Assembly (NCBI RefSeq): GCF_900637185.1
Contig: NZ_LR134352.1
Location: forward strand, 3,524,001 to 3,588,000
Direction: 5' to 3'
DNA length: 64,000 bases
Origin: Nocardia asteroides
GTDB taxonomy: Bacteria; Actinomycetota; Actinomycetes; Mycobacteriales; Mycobacteriaceae
In this document: positions 15,404 to 24,067 of the stretch, piece by piece
Layout of the letters: every line of letters begins with the position of its first letter
Numbering within the stretch: the first letter of the stretch is position 1
Notes under the pieces: model-generated
What the model was told of the DNA's origin: nothing
Seen by the model: the letters and a program-made list of their open reading frames with translations, nothing else
The model's database searches: none
Position numbers and translations under genes: made by a program

Positions 15404-15539
15404 GATCGGTGCCCGGGTGGCGCGTCGCGCTGGTCGAGCCGATGTGACGTCACCGCAAGGACCTACCCGCCCTGCCGGCGTCGAATCACTCCGTGCCGCG
15501 CGCCGGGGCGGCGGCTGTTTGTTCCGCCGGGCGCCGGGC

Positions 15540-16256
15540 ATGTCCCGGGATATGGAGAATTCAGGACTGCCACTGACCGATATTCCCGCCGCCGTCGTGC
15601 GTGGCGTGTTCGAGACCGGTGCGCGGGTCCGGCACGCGCGGGTGTTCCATCCGCGCGGGATCCGGCTGGCCGGCCGGTTCCATGCCGCCGCCGACTACGT
15701 CCCGTGGTTCGGGCCGGGGGAGCGCGCGGTGATCGCCCGCCTGTCGAAGGGTTTCGGCGCGCCCGCCGGGTTGCCCGATGTGCTCGGCCTCGCCTTCCGG
15801 GTGCTCGACCGGGACGATCATCCCTGGGATTTCGCCCTGGCGACCACCGGACGCGGCACGCTGGGCCGGATGGTCGTGACGCCGGCGCGCAGCTGGGCCA
15901 CCGCCCGCTTCGGCTCGCTGCTGCCCTACCGTTTCGGGGACTCGGCGCCGACCTGGGTGCTGGCCGATCCGCTCGACACCGACGACATGCCCGGCACCGC
16001 GTCGCTGGCCGCGGTGGCCGACGCACTGGACGAGGACCGGGTGATCCGCTTCCGGCTCGTGGCCGACGCGGCGGGCGACGTCCACACCCTGGGCGAACTG
16101 GATCTGCGCCGGGCCGATCCGGGTGAGCACCGCACCGACTTCTTCGACCCGATGCTGAACCGGCCCGACGGCGTCGCGCTGCTCCCGGAAGCGGTGAGCC
16201 GCCTGCGCGAACTCGCGTACACGGGCAGCCGGCGCGGACGGCACGAGACCAGCTGA
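15540..16256 (+). CDS. Catalase-fold (heme-dependent catalase-like) protein of unknown function
   Basis: This 238-residue protein resembles the N-terminal half of catalases: [11 protein letters not shown] (with His37 at the position of the distal catalase histidine), [20 protein letters not shown] and [11 protein letters not shown] match the catalase substrate-channel strands in order. The protein is less than half the length of a catalase, and the C-terminal proximal tyrosine segment is not seen, so catalase activity is doubtful. Homologues in mycobacteria and nocardiae are, to my memory, often labelled phosphodiesterase without evidence. ATG 15540 or 15552 may be the start; neither has a strong ribosome-binding site. 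It precedes the SigK-linked genes on the same strand. Confidence 0.6.
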   Translation: MSRDMENSGLPLTDIPAAVVRGVFETGARVRHARVFHPRGIRLAGRFHAAADYVPWFGPGERAVIARLSKGFGAPAGLPDVLGLAFRVLDRDDHPWDFALATTGRGTLGRMVVTPARSWATARFGSLLPYRFGDSAPTWVLADPLDTDDMPGTASLAAVADALDEDRVIRFRLVADAAGDVHTLGELDLRRADPGEHRTDFFDPMLNRPDGVALLPEAVSRLRELAYTGSRRGRHETS

Positions 16257-16265
16257 CGCGGGGAC

Positions 16266-16293
16266 CCATCCGGGCCGAGCGGCTGGCCGAACT
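16266..16293 (+). promoter_or_regulatory. SigK-type promoter of the fasciclin gene
   Basis: CCATCC (16266-16271) and CGAACT (16288-16293) are separated by 16 bp. This matches the -35 and -10 hexamers known for mycobacterial SigK promoters. The same arrangement with the same spacing precedes sigK in this window, which makes chance unlikely. It lies 58 bp upstream of the fasciclin start codon. Confidence 0.72.
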
Positions 16294-16351
16294 CCGTTGC
16301 GTTCATCTCAGCGCGGCCCCGTGCCGCCCTCCCGGAAGCGACGGAAAACCC

Positions 16352-17002
16352 ATGCGACCCTTGCGCACAACCCTCGTGGCGGCGGCCCTCCTCGGCTCGG
16401 TGCTCGGCGCCTCCGCCTGTTCCGACGACGAGTCGACCACCTCGGCCGCGACCTCGTCCGCCCCGATGACCTCGTCCGCCGCCCCCACCACGGGCACCGA
16501 CGCCGCCGCGGGCCTCGTCGGCGCCGGCTGCGCCGAATACGCGGCCCAGGTGCCCAGCGGTGCCGGCTCGGTCAGCGGCATGGCCCAGGACCCGGTGGCG
16601 GTGGCCGCGTCCAACAACCCGATGCTCACCACCCTCACCGCGGCGGTGTCGGGTCAGCTCAATCCGCAGGTCAACCTCGTCGACACCCTCAACGGCGGGC
16701 AGTTCACCGTGTTCGCGCCGGTCGACTCCGCGTTCGCGAAGATCGACCCGGCCACGATCGACTCGCTGAAGACCGACTCGGCCACCCTGACCAAGATCCT
16801 CACCTACCACGTGGTGCCCGGCCAGACCGCGCCGAAGGACATCCCCGGCGAGCACAAGACGGTCGAGGGCGCCACCGTGACGGTCACCGGATCCGGTGAC
16901 AACCTGAAGGTCAACGACGCCAAGGTGATCTGCGGCGGCGTGCGTACCGCGAACGCGACCGTGTACATGATCGACAGCGTGCTCATGCCGCCGGCGGCGT
17001 GA
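16352..17002 (+). CDS. Fasciclin-domain lipoprotein (MPT83/MPT70-like)
   Basis: This 216-residue surface protein has a lipoprotein signal ending GASAC, with Cys23 lipidated. A Ser/Thr/Ala-rich linker (residues about 25-55) leads to one fasciclin (FAS1) domain: [47 protein letters not shown] and the C-terminal YMIDSVLMP. This is the architecture of the mycobacterial antigen MPT83. FAS1 domains take part in adhesion and surface interactions. Its promoter matches the SigK consensus and sigK follows on the same strand, as expected because MPT70/MPT83 are the best-known SigK targets. Two cysteines (GCAEYA and VICGGV) may form a disulfide. Confidence 0.92.
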   Translation: MRPLRTTLVAAALLGSVLGASACSDDESTTSAATSSAPMTSSAAPTTGTDAAAGLVGAGCAEYAAQVPSGAGSVSGMAQDPVAVAASNNPMLTTLTAAVSGQLNPQVNLVDTLNGGQFTVFAPVDSAFAKIDPATIDSLKTDSATLTKILTYHVVPGQTAPKDIPGEHKTVEGATVTVTGSGDNLKVNDAKVICGGVRTANATVYMIDSVLMPPAA

Positions 17003-17063
17003 TGTCGACGATGGTTGCGCCGCCGCGGGCCGTAGAGTCGCGGGAGAAAGTTCTCGGCGGCGC

Positions 17064-17091
17064 CCATCCGAACCGTGGGCCTGGCCGAAAT
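17064..17091 (+). promoter_or_regulatory. SigK-type promoter of sigK (autoregulatory)
   Basis: CCATCC (17064-17069) and CGAAAT (17086-17091) are separated by 16 bp, as before the fasciclin gene. It lies 33 bp upstream of the sigK start codon, so SigK probably activates its own operon. Confidence 0.72.
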
Positions 17092-17124
17092 CCCTCTCAT
17101 GCCGATGCACGCAGGGACCACACG

Positions 17125-17772
17125 ATGACGAACTCGCCGGGCGCCGCACCGATCCGCCTGCGCGCGGTCGCCGACCCGGCTCCGGCCTGCCCGGCCACCG
17201 CCGGGCCCGATCGCGCCGTCCAGGCCCGGCTGGTGACACTGCTGGGCGAGGTCGCGAACGGCGACCGGACGGCGTTCGCCGAGTTCTACCGCGCGACCAG
17301 CCCCCGGGTGTTCGGGCTGGCGCTGCGGGTGGTGCGCAACCACGGCGCCGCCGAGGACATCACCCAGGAGGTGTTCCTGCAGGCCTGGTCACTGGCCGGC
17401 GACTACGACCCGGACAAGGCCAGCCCGATCGGCTGGCTGATGATGCTGACCCACCGGCGCGCGGTCGACCGGGTGCGCGCCGAGCAGTCCGCGACGAGCC
17501 GCGACCTGGTGTTCGGGCACACCCATCTGGGCCGTGACCACGACAGCGTGGCCGAGGAGGTCACCCAGCGGCTCGACGAACAGTCGGTGCAGGACTGTCT
17601 CGACACGATGACCGACCTGCAACGCGAGGCGGTGGCGCTGGCGTACTACAGCGGGCGCACCTACGTCGAGGTCTCCGAGACCCTGGCGGTGCCGTTGCCG
17701 ACGGTGAAGAGCCGGATCCGGGACGGCTTGAAACGACTCGAGAACTGTTTGACCGGAGGGAATTCCCGATGA
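17125..17772 (+). CDS. sigK: ECF RNA polymerase sigma factor SigK
   Basis: This 215-residue ECF sigma factor has region 2 (FAEFYRATSPRVFGLALRVV, AEDITQEVFLQAWSL, WLMMLTHRRAVDRVRAEQS) and region 4 (MTDLQREAVALAYYSGRTYV, LAVPLPTVKSRIRDGL). The wording AYYSGRTYVEVSETL and the following RskA gene identify it as SigK. The N-terminal 45 residues are a variable tail. The ATG at 17125 is chosen over upstream in-frame starts because those fall before the SigK-type promoter. It overlaps rskA by 4 bp (ATGA). It should drive its own operon and the fasciclin gene. Confidence 0.92.
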   Translation: MTNSPGAAPIRLRAVADPAPACPATAGPDRAVQARLVTLLGEVANGDRTAFAEFYRATSPRVFGLALRVVRNHGAAEDITQEVFLQAWSLAGDYDPDKASPIGWLMMLTHRRAVDRVRAEQSATSRDLVFGHTHLGRDHDSVAEEVTQRLDEQSVQDCLDTMTDLQREAVALAYYSGRTYVEVSETLAVPLPTVKSRIRDGLKRLENCLTGGNSR

Positions 17773-18500
17773 GCGAGACAGATCGGCGAACCCCCTGGTC
17801 GTGGTTCGACGAGGCCTATCCCTACGCCATGGACGCGCTGGACCCCGCGGCACGGCGCGCGATCGACGAGCGGCTCGCCGCCGCGGGCCCCGACCTGTCG
17901 GCGGAGTTCCACACCGCGGTGCGCCGCATCCAGGAGACCCTGGCTGCGCTGACCGTGTCCGACGCGGTGCCGCCGCCGGCCCGGCTGGAGACCGCGTTGA
18001 TGGCCGCGCTGGATCAGCTCGATCCCCAGGTGCGTCCGCTCGTCCGCCGCGACAGCACCGGCAAGTTGTGGCGGCTGCGCTGGTTGGCGGTCGCCGCGGC
18101 GGCGGTCGTCGCCGTCGGCGGTGTCGGGATCGCGGTGGTCCTGGATCGGGCGAACGAGAACCCGGGCGCGGTGACCGCTCAGCAGGTGGTCGACCAGCCC
18201 GACAGCCGGGAGGACTCCGTCGGGGTCACCGGAGGTGGCGCGATGACGGTGTACCAGTCGGCGTCGCTCGGCGCCGCGGCGGTGTCGATGCGGGATCTGC
18301 CCGCGTTGCCCGCGGATCGCGCGTACCAGCTGTGGGTGGTGCCCCAGGGCGGCACACCGCGATCGGTGGCCGTGATGGACGGCCGATCCACGGTCGTCAC
18401 GCCGGTGGTCGCCGCCGACACCCTCGCGGTGACGGTCGAACCCGCGGGTGGTTCCCCCGGGCCGACCACCCCGGCGATCGTCAGCATGACTGTCGGCTGA
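17769..18500 (+). CDS. rskA: Anti-sigma-K factor RskA
   Basis: This 243-residue single-pass membrane protein holds SigK at the membrane. Residues 1-100 form the cytoplasmic sigma-binding domain, a membrane segment lies at about 104-125 (WLAVAAAAVVAVGGVGIAVV), and the rest is the extracytoplasmic RskA domain with AYQLWVVPQGGTPRSVAVMD, typical of the family. There is no HxxxCxxC zinc motif, as in mycobacterial RskA, so release of SigK probably depends on regulated proteolysis. The start overlaps the sigK stop. Confidence 0.92.
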   Translation: MSETDRRTPWSWFDEAYPYAMDALDPAARRAIDERLAAAGPDLSAEFHTAVRRIQETLAALTVSDAVPPPARLETALMAALDQLDPQVRPLVRRDSTGKLWRLRWLAVAAAAVVAVGGVGIAVVLDRANENPGAVTAQQVVDQPDSREDSVGVTGGGAMTVYQSASLGAAAVSMRDLPALPADRAYQLWVVPQGGTPRSVAVMDGRSTVVTPVVAADTLAVTVEPAGGSPGPTTPAIVSMTVG

Positions 18501-18545
18501 CCCGCCCCGCGGCGGGCCGGCACTCGATATCCCAGGAGTGACACC

Positions 18546-20078
18546 ATGGCCCGCCGCATCCCCCGGCTGCCCGGCCGCACCACCGCCGTGCTCGCCATGA
18601 CCGCCGCCGCGGCGACGGTCCTCGGCGCCGGACACCTCGTCGCCGCGTTCCTCGATCCCGACGCGTCCTCGTTCTACGTGCTCGGCGCCACCGTGGTCGA
18701 CCACACACCGAAATGGTTGAAGGACAGCGCGATTCGCTGGTTCGGCACCAACGACAAACTGGCACTGGCGATCACGATGCTCGCGGTCATGGCGGTGGCG
18801 GCCGCGGTGCTCGGCCTGGTCGCGCGTCGCAGGCCGGCGCTCGGGGCGGGTGTGCTGGGCGCGCTCGGTGTCGTGGTGGCGGGTCTGGCGCTGCTGCGGC
18901 CTACCGCGGAGCTGTCCTTCGCCGTTCCGGCGCTGGTGGGGGCGGCGCTGGGTGTCGCGGTGGCCTGGTTGCTGTTCACGATTCCCGCCGCCGGCGGACC
19001 CGGGGCCGGGCTGTCCCGCCGCGGCTTCCTGCTGGCGGTGGCGGGTGTGGCGGCAGGCGCGGCGGCCGCGGGCGCCGCGGGGCGGGTCATCGGTGCCCGG
19101 CTGCGTGATATCGCCGCCGACCGTGCGGGTTTCGTGCTTCCGCGCGTCACGGCTCCCGCGTCACCGGTGCTGCCCGCCATGGACCTCGGCGTTCCGGGCC
19201 TGACCCGCCTGGTCACCCCGAACGCGGAGTTCTACCGCATCGACACGGCCTTGCAGTTGCCCGCGCTGACCCGTGCGCAGTGGCGCCTGCGGATCCACGG
19301 CATGGTGGCCCGGGACATCGAACTCGACTTCGACGCGCTCAGCTCGCGGCCCGCCGTCGAATCGCTGATCACGCTGACGTGCGTGTCGAACGAGGTCGGG
19401 GGCGGTCTCGCCGGGACGGCCACCTGGACCGGTTACCGCCTGGCGGACCTGCTGGCCGAGGCGGGCCCGGACCCCGACGCCGACATGATCCTGTCGCGCA
19501 GCGTCGACGGCTTCACCGCGGGCACCCCGCTCGACGCGGTCCTCGGTAACCCGGACGCCCTGCTGGCCGTCGCCATGAACGGCGAGGCGCTGCCCCAAGC
19601 CCACGGGTATCCGGTCCGGATGCTCGTGCCCGGCCTCTACGGGTACGTCTCGGCGACCAAATGGGTCGTCGACCTCGAACTCACCCGCTTCGACCGCGCC
19701 CGCGCGTATTGGACCGACCGCGGCTGGGCGCAGCGCGCGCCCATCAAGACCGCCTCGCGAATCGACGTTCCGGCCGCCTTCGCGACACTGGCGCCGGGAC
19801 CGGTGACGGTGGCGGGTGTCGCGTGGGCGCAAGGCCGTGGCATCACCGCCGTCGAGATCCAGGTCGACGACGGACCCTGGCAGCAGGCCACGCTCGCCGC
19901 GGCCTACTCCCTCGACACCTGGCGGCAGTGGACCTGGACCTGGGACGCGCTGCCCGGCAGCCACACGCTGCGGGTGCGCGCCGTCGACGGCTCCGGGACG
20001 GTGCAGACCGACGCGCGGGTCAGCCCGTTTCCCGACGGCGCCACCGGCAGGCACAGCCGGGTGGTGACCGTGCGCTGA
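18546..20078 (+). CDS. Membrane-anchored molybdopterin-dependent oxidoreductase (sulfite oxidase fold)
   Basis: This is a 510-residue protein. The N-terminal 180 residues contain four or five membrane segments, the last following an internal twin-arginine-like motif (SRRGFLLAVAG, residues 157-167). The C-terminal part is a sulfite oxidase-type molybdopterin domain: LTRLVTPNAEFYRID, then ITLTCVSNEVGG with the molybdenum-ligand Cys279, LPQAHGYPVRMLVPGLYGY and WVVDLELTRFD, followed by a dimerisation-type beta domain (VAGVAWAQGRGITAVEIQVD). It probably reduces or oxidises sulfoxide, sulfite or methionine-sulfoxide-like groups outside the membrane. It follows rskA by 45 bp and may belong to the SigK regulon. 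Confidence 0.88.
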   Translation: MARRIPRLPGRTTAVLAMTAAAATVLGAGHLVAAFLDPDASSFYVLGATVVDHTPKWLKDSAIRWFGTNDKLALAITMLAVMAVAAAVLGLVARRRPALGAGVLGALGVVVAGLALLRPTAELSFAVPALVGAALGVAVAWLLFTIPAAGGPGAGLSRRGFLLAVAGVAAGAAAAGAAGRVIGARLRDIAADRAGFVLPRVTAPASPVLPAMDLGVPGLTRLVTPNAEFYRIDTALQLPALTRAQWRLRIHGMVARDIELDFDALSSRPAVESLITLTCVSNEVGGGLAGTATWTGYRLADLLAEAGPDPDADMILSRSVDGFTAGTPLDAVLGNPDALLAVAMNGEALPQAHGYPVRMLVPGLYGYVSATKWVVDLELTRFDRARAYWTDRGWAQRAPIKTASRIDVPAAFATLAPGPVTVAGVAWAQGRGITAVEIQVDDGPWQQATLAAAYSLDTWRQWTWTWDALPGSHTLRVRAVDGSGTVQTDARVSPFPDGATGRHSRVVTVR

Positions 20079-20082
20079 CCGG

Positions 20083-20532
20083 CTAGCTCGGCGTGGCTTC
20101 GTGGCCGGGACGGCCGCGCGTGCGGCGGGCTTCCTTCATCTCGGCCTCGTACAGGTGGGTGCGGCCGCCGACGAGTTCGTCCCTGATCTCGCGTTCGGCG
20201 CGGCGGAAGTCGGCGTAGTAGCCCTCGTCGTACTCCTCCACGAGCTGGAAGGTCCAGCGGCCGGGGACGACATTGCGGCCGACCATCTCGGTCTCCAGCC
20301 GATCCGCCACGGCGTGATGGCCGGCGTCGCGCAGCAGTTGCACGGCTTCGCCCAGCGCCAGATCGGCTCCGCCGGTGAGCTGGTGGAAGTCGAAGAGGGC
20401 GCCGCGGGCGCGTTCGGTCGTCTCCAGGGCCTCGGACAGCTTGCCCACGGCCTCGACGGTCGCGTCGTCGACCCCGTCGGGCCGCCGATGCCGTTCGGCG
20501 GGGCGGTCGGGTACGGGCCGGTTCGCAGTCAC
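20083..20532 (-). CDS. Hypothetical soluble protein
   Basis: This 149-residue, highly charged protein starts with a GTG. The N-terminal 25 residues are polar and disordered; the rest looks helical (DDATVEAVGKLSEALETTER, LALGEAVQLLRDAGHHAVAD) and includes the aromatic segment EEYDEGYYADFRRAEREIRD. I recognise it only as a type common in actinobacteria without a known function. Its stop lies 4 bp from the convergent oxidoreductase gene. Confidence 0.65.
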   Translation of the reverse strand: MTANRPVPDRPAERHRRPDGVDDATVEAVGKLSEALETTERARGALFDFHQLTGGADLALGEAVQLLRDAGHHAVADRLETEMVGRNVVPGRWTFQLVEEYDEGYYADFRRAEREIRDELVGGRTHLYEAEMKEARRTRGRPGHEATPS

Positions 20533-20571
20533 AGTGTCGAGGCTAGCGCGGACCCGCCTGTGGCAGGCCCG

Positions 20572-20877
20572 CTATTTCCGCCTGTCACGAAGCTGGTCGC
20601 GTTCGGCGCGCAGCCGGGCGACGGTGTCTTCGAGCTCGAGGATGCGCGCGACCGCCGCGAGGTTGACGCCTTCCTCGGTGAGGGTGGTGATCCGGCGCAG
20701 ACGGGTCAGGTCGTCGCCGCTGTAGCGGCGGGTACCCCCCGCGCTGCGGGCGGGCGTGAGCAGCCCGTGCTGTTCGTACAGGCGCAGAGTCTGGACTCCG
20801 ATGCCCGCCAGTTCGGCGGCCACGGAGATCGCGTACACCGCCTGCGCTGCCGGCACCGCGTCGTGCGGGGAGACCAT
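20572..20877 (-). CDS. HspR-like MerR-family regulator
   Basis: This is a 101-residue regulator. The N-terminal winged helix (VYAISVAAELAGIGVQTLRL, YEQHGLLTPARSAGGTRRYS) and the following LTEEGVNLAAVARILELED strongly resemble HspR, the heat-shock repressor that acts with DnaK, although HspR itself is slightly longer. The short C-terminal coiled coil (VARLRAERDQLRDRRK) probably dimerises. ATG 20877 is preferred over GTG 20889 because GGTGAGG lies upstream at the right distance. There is no dnaK or hsp20 gene beside it in this window, so the targets are elsewhere or include the divergent PAS-ANTAR gene. Confidence 0.82.
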   Translation of the reverse strand: MVSPHDAVPAAQAVYAISVAAELAGIGVQTLRLYEQHGLLTPARSAGGTRRYSGDDLTRLRRITTLTEEGVNLAAVARILELEDTVARLRAERDQLRDRRK

Positions 20878-21077
20878 ATGCGTCCTCACCTCGGTTGCTC
20901 TGGATCCGTCTCAGATTACCTGCCGTCCGTACTTGCACTCATCTGGGTTGAGTGCTAAATAATATCTGCTTCACAGGGCATAGGTTATCTGGCAGGCATC
21001 CTATCGAGATCGGAGTGAGCCCTACGAACCGGCGTCCACTGCCGCTCCGAATACCTCGTAGGCGAAAGGATGGGGTC

Positions 21078-21770
21078 GTGACGGAATCGGAGGCCGTGGG
21101 CGGCGACGACGAGCGGTTCGCGCGCGCGTACCGGCCCGCCCAGGTCGGGCGTTTCACGTTCTGGTTCACCACCGGCCGCTGGGAATGGTCGCCGGAGGTG
21201 TACCGGATGCACGGCTACGCCCCCGGCGAGGTCGAGCCGACCACCGAGTTGCTGCTCTCGCACAAGCATCCCGACGACCGCGACGTGGTGGCCGGGCTGA
21301 TCCACCGCACCATCACCGAGGGTGCGCCCTTCTCCAGCAGGCATCGGTTCCTCGACACCGCCGGCCGGGTGCACACGGTGATGGTGGTCGCCGATCGCCT
21401 CCTCAACGACTACGGCGAGCCGGTCGCCACCACCGGCTACTACCTGGATCTCACCGGCACCGTCGACGCCGCGGCCGCCACCGCCGCGGGGGAGGCCGTC
21501 GACGAGGCCTTCGCCGGTGTCGTCGCCGCGCGCGCCGTCACCGAGCAGGCGAAGGGCGTGCTGATGCGCATGTACGGCATCGACGCCGAGCAGGCGTTCA
21601 AAGTGCTGGTGTGGCGGTCGCAGGAAGCCAACATCAAATTGCGCGACGTCGCCGCCCAGGTGATCGCGGACCTGAAACTGGTCCCGCCGCCGCCACCGGA
21701 GACCATCACTGCTTTCGATCACCTGCTGTTGACCAATCATGAGCGGATCAACCGGCAGCGCGATACGTGA
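21078..21770 (+). CDS. PAS-ANTAR domain signalling protein
   Basis: This 230-residue protein joins a sensory PAS domain (FTFWFTTGRWEWSPEVYRMH to TTGYYLDLTG, residues about 22-130) with a C-terminal ANTAR domain (VTEQAKGVLMRMYGIDAEQA, WRSQEANIKLRDVAAQVIAD). ANTAR domains bind paired hairpins in nascent RNA and prevent transcription termination, so the protein likely controls RNA read-through in response to a small ligand or redox signal. The GTG at 21078 is preceded by a GAAAGGA ribosome-binding site. It is divergent from the HspR-like gene. Confidence 0.9.
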   Translation: MTESEAVGGDDERFARAYRPAQVGRFTFWFTTGRWEWSPEVYRMHGYAPGEVEPTTELLLSHKHPDDRDVVAGLIHRTITEGAPFSSRHRFLDTAGRVHTVMVVADRLLNDYGEPVATTGYYLDLTGTVDAAAATAAGEAVDEAFAGVVAARAVTEQAKGVLMRMYGIDAEQAFKVLVWRSQEANIKLRDVAAQVIADLKLVPPPPPETITAFDHLLLTNHERINRQRDT

Positions 21771-21964
21771 TCGGCACGGCGGAATACCGATATCGGGAAT
21801 TCCTCGTTCCGTGCGCCGGAGCGGTCGCTGACGTCGAATGACGGACATTGCGGCATGGTTGCCGCGCGACCCTGATCCCGCGTGGCACCGACTCCGGATT
21901 CCTTGCGATCCAACAAATCTGGGCGGCCGTCCAAGGCAAATCAATGGTCAGCTGACCAAAATTA

Positions 21965-21980
21965 TGTGATCGGGATCACA
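21965..21980. promoter_or_regulatory. CRP/GlxR-type cAMP receptor binding site
   Basis: TGTGATCGGGATCACA is a perfect palindrome and matches the TGTGA-N6-TCACA consensus bound by CRP of Mycobacterium and GlxR of Corynebacterium. It lies 127 bp upstream of the fadE5 start codon. Control of this fatty acid oxidation gene by cAMP is inferred. Confidence 0.72.
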
Positions 21981-21999
21981 GAGCCCCTTTTGCTGGGTT

Positions 22000-22021
22000 C
22001 CTACGGTTTCGTTGCCGTAGG
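22000..22021. promoter_or_regulatory. Inverted repeat upstream of fadE5
   Basis: Perfect 7-bp arms (CCTACGG and CCGTAGG) are separated by 8 bp. The repeat lies between the CRP-type site and the gene, so it may be a second operator; the regulator is unknown. Confidence 0.35.
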
Positions 22022-22107
22022 TTTTCCGGGTTACGGTTGCGTAGATACCGGCGGGCCGTGCACCGTTTCCTCCGTAATTCGTCATCTGCTCGGATACGGA
22101 GGCGGCA

Positions 22108-23940
22108 ATGGGTCACTACATCGCGAATGTGCGCGATATCGAATTCAACTTGTTCGAAGTCCTGGGAGTGGATTCCGTCCTGAATTCCCGCGCATTCGGC
22201 GACCTGGACGCCGAGACGGCGCGGGTGATGCTGAGCGAGGCCGCCGCCCTGGCCGAAGGCCCGCTGGCCGAGTCGTTCGCCGCCGCCGACCGCAACCCGC
22301 CGGCCTTCCTGCCCGGCGAACACCGCATCGAGGTGCCCGAGGCGCTGGCGGCGACCGTGCGGGTGGCCAAGGACGCGCAGTGGTGGCGGCTGGGACTGGC
22401 CGAAGGCGCGGGCGGCCACACCGCGCCCGCCCCGCTCACCTGGGCGATCAACGAGATCCTGCACTGTGCCGACCCGTCGGCGGCCTTCTACTACAGCCTG
22501 GGCCCGGCCATGGCGAACGTGCTCTACGCGGTGGGCACCGAACAGCAGAAGCGCTGGGCCGCAGGCGGAATCGACCGGGGCTGGTCGGCGACGATGGTGC
22601 TGACCGAACCGGACGCCGGCTCCGACGTGGGCGCCGGACGCACCAGGGCGATCGAGCAGCCCGACGGCACCTGGCACATCGAGGGCGTCAAGCGGTTCAT
22701 CTCCGGCGGCGACGTCGGCGACACGGCCGAGAACATCTTCCACCTCGTGCTGGCCCGCCCCGAGGGAGCCGGCCCCGGCACCAAGGGCCTGAGCCTGTTC
22801 TATGTCCCGAACCACCTGTTCGATCCCGACACCCTCGAACTGCGCGCCCGCAACGGTGTCTTCGTGACCGGCGTCGAACACAAGATGGGCTTGAAATCCT
22901 CGCCGACCTGCGAGGTCACCTTCGGTGGCCACGGCATCCCGGCGGTGGGCTACCTGGTGGGTGACGTGCACGACGGCATCGCGCAGATGTTCAAGGTGAT
23001 CGAGAACGCGCGCATGACCGTCGGCGTGAAATCGGCGGGCACCCTGTCCACCGGCTACCTCAACGCGCTGGCCTACGCCAAACAGCGGGTGCAGGGCGCC
23101 GACATGACCGAAATGCAGGACAAGTCCGCACCGCGGGTGCCGATCATCGCCCACCCCGATGTGCGGCGCAGCCTGATGCGGCAGAAGGCCTACGCCGAGG
23201 GCTTGCGCGCCGTCTATCTCTACACGGCGGCACACCAGGACGAGATCGTCGCGCAGACGGTGTCCGGCGCGGGCCCGGAGCTGGCGCACCAGGTCCAGGA
23301 TCTGCTGCTGCCGGTCGTGAAAGGGGTGGGCTCCGAACGGGCCTACGAATTGCTGACCGAATCGCTGCAGACGCTGGGCGGCTCGGGTTTCCTCCAGGAC
23401 TATCCGATCGAGCAGTACATCCGCGACGCCAAGATCGACTCGCTGTACGAGGGCACCACCGCCATCCAATCCCTGGACTTCTTCTTCCGCAAGATCATTC
23501 GCGGACAGGGTGTGGCGCTGGCCCATCTGGCCGACCGGATCACGATCACCATCGACGGCGGGTGCGAGGCGGTGAAGTCGGATCTCGAGTCGCTGGCCAC
23601 CGCACTGGCCGATGTCCAGGGCATGGCGGCATCGCTGACCGGCTACCTGATGGCGGCACGGAACGATCCGCGGGAGCTGTACAAGGTGGGCCTCGGTTCG
23701 GTGCGCTTCCTGCTGGCCGTGGGCGATCTGCTGATCGGCTGGCGGCTACTGGCGCAGGCCGTCGTCGCCGACGCGGCGCTGGCCGCCGGTGCCGCCGGGC
23801 GCGACGCGGCGTTCTATCGCGGCAAACTCGCCGTGGCCGGATTCTTCGCCCGCACGGTGCTGCCGCAGCTGAGCGCCACCCGCGCTGTACTCCAGAATCT
23901 CGACGCCGACATCATGGATCTCGACGAATCCGCCTTCTGA
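22108..23940 (+). CDS. fadE5: Acyl-CoA dehydrogenase, FadE5-type
   Basis: This 610-residue flavoprotein catalyses the first step of fatty acid beta-oxidation and closely follows mycobacterial FadE5 (611 residues) along its whole length: the [20 protein letters not shown] start, [18 protein letters not shown], the FAD region [18 protein letters not shown], and LYEGTTAIQ with Glu448 as catalytic base. The C-terminal domain ([20 protein letters not shown] to the MDLDESAF end) is also conserved. FadE5 accepts a wide range of chain lengths. It is monocistronic here and has a CRP-type site upstream. Confidence in family is very high; in strict orthology high. Confidence 0.94.
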   Translation: MGHYIANVRDIEFNLFEVLGVDSVLNSRAFGDLDAETARVMLSEAAALAEGPLAESFAAADRNPPAFLPGEHRIEVPEALAATVRVAKDAQWWRLGLAEGAGGHTAPAPLTWAINEILHCADPSAAFYYSLGPAMANVLYAVGTEQQKRWAAGGIDRGWSATMVLTEPDAGSDVGAGRTRAIEQPDGTWHIEGVKRFISGGDVGDTAENIFHLVLARPEGAGPGTKGLSLFYVPNHLFDPDTLELRARNGVFVTGVEHKMGLKSSPTCEVTFGGHGIPAVGYLVGDVHDGIAQMFKVIENARMTVGVKSAGTLSTGYLNALAYAKQRVQGADMTEMQDKSAPRVPIIAHPDVRRSLMRQKAYAEGLRAVYLYTAAHQDEIVAQTVSGAGPELAHQVQDLLLPVVKGVGSERAYELLTESLQTLGGSGFLQDYPIEQYIRDAKIDSLYEGTTAIQSLDFFFRKIIRGQGVALAHLADRITITIDGGCEAVKSDLESLATALADVQGMAASLTGYLMAARNDPRELYKVGLGSVRFLLAVGDLLIGWRLLAQAVVADAALAAGAAGRDAAFYRGKLAVAGFFARTVLPQLSATRAVLQNLDADIMDLDESAF

Positions 23941-24067
23941 CCGGGATAGATGTCCTGGCCGCGCGCGCCCTGCCGCGCGACTACGGCGTGCTCGCCGGCA
24001 CGGGCTCACCACTGTCGGAGCTGTGCGCCGGCGACGAGGCGTCGGCACTCGGCAGCCGGAGCGGCGG

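Larger units (their letters stand above)
21771..22107. other. Intergenic region upstream of fadE5
   Basis: This gene-free stretch follows the ANTAR gene. Near its left end an imperfect hairpin (GCACGG at 21774-21779 pairing with CCGTGC at 21809-21814) could end the ANTAR transcript. It then becomes AT-richer than its surroundings, with a consensus CRP-type site at 21965-21980 and an inverted repeat CCTACGG/CCGTAGG at 22000-22006 and 22015-22021. The region is therefore probably the regulated promoter of the acyl-CoA dehydrogenase gene. Confidence 0.6.
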
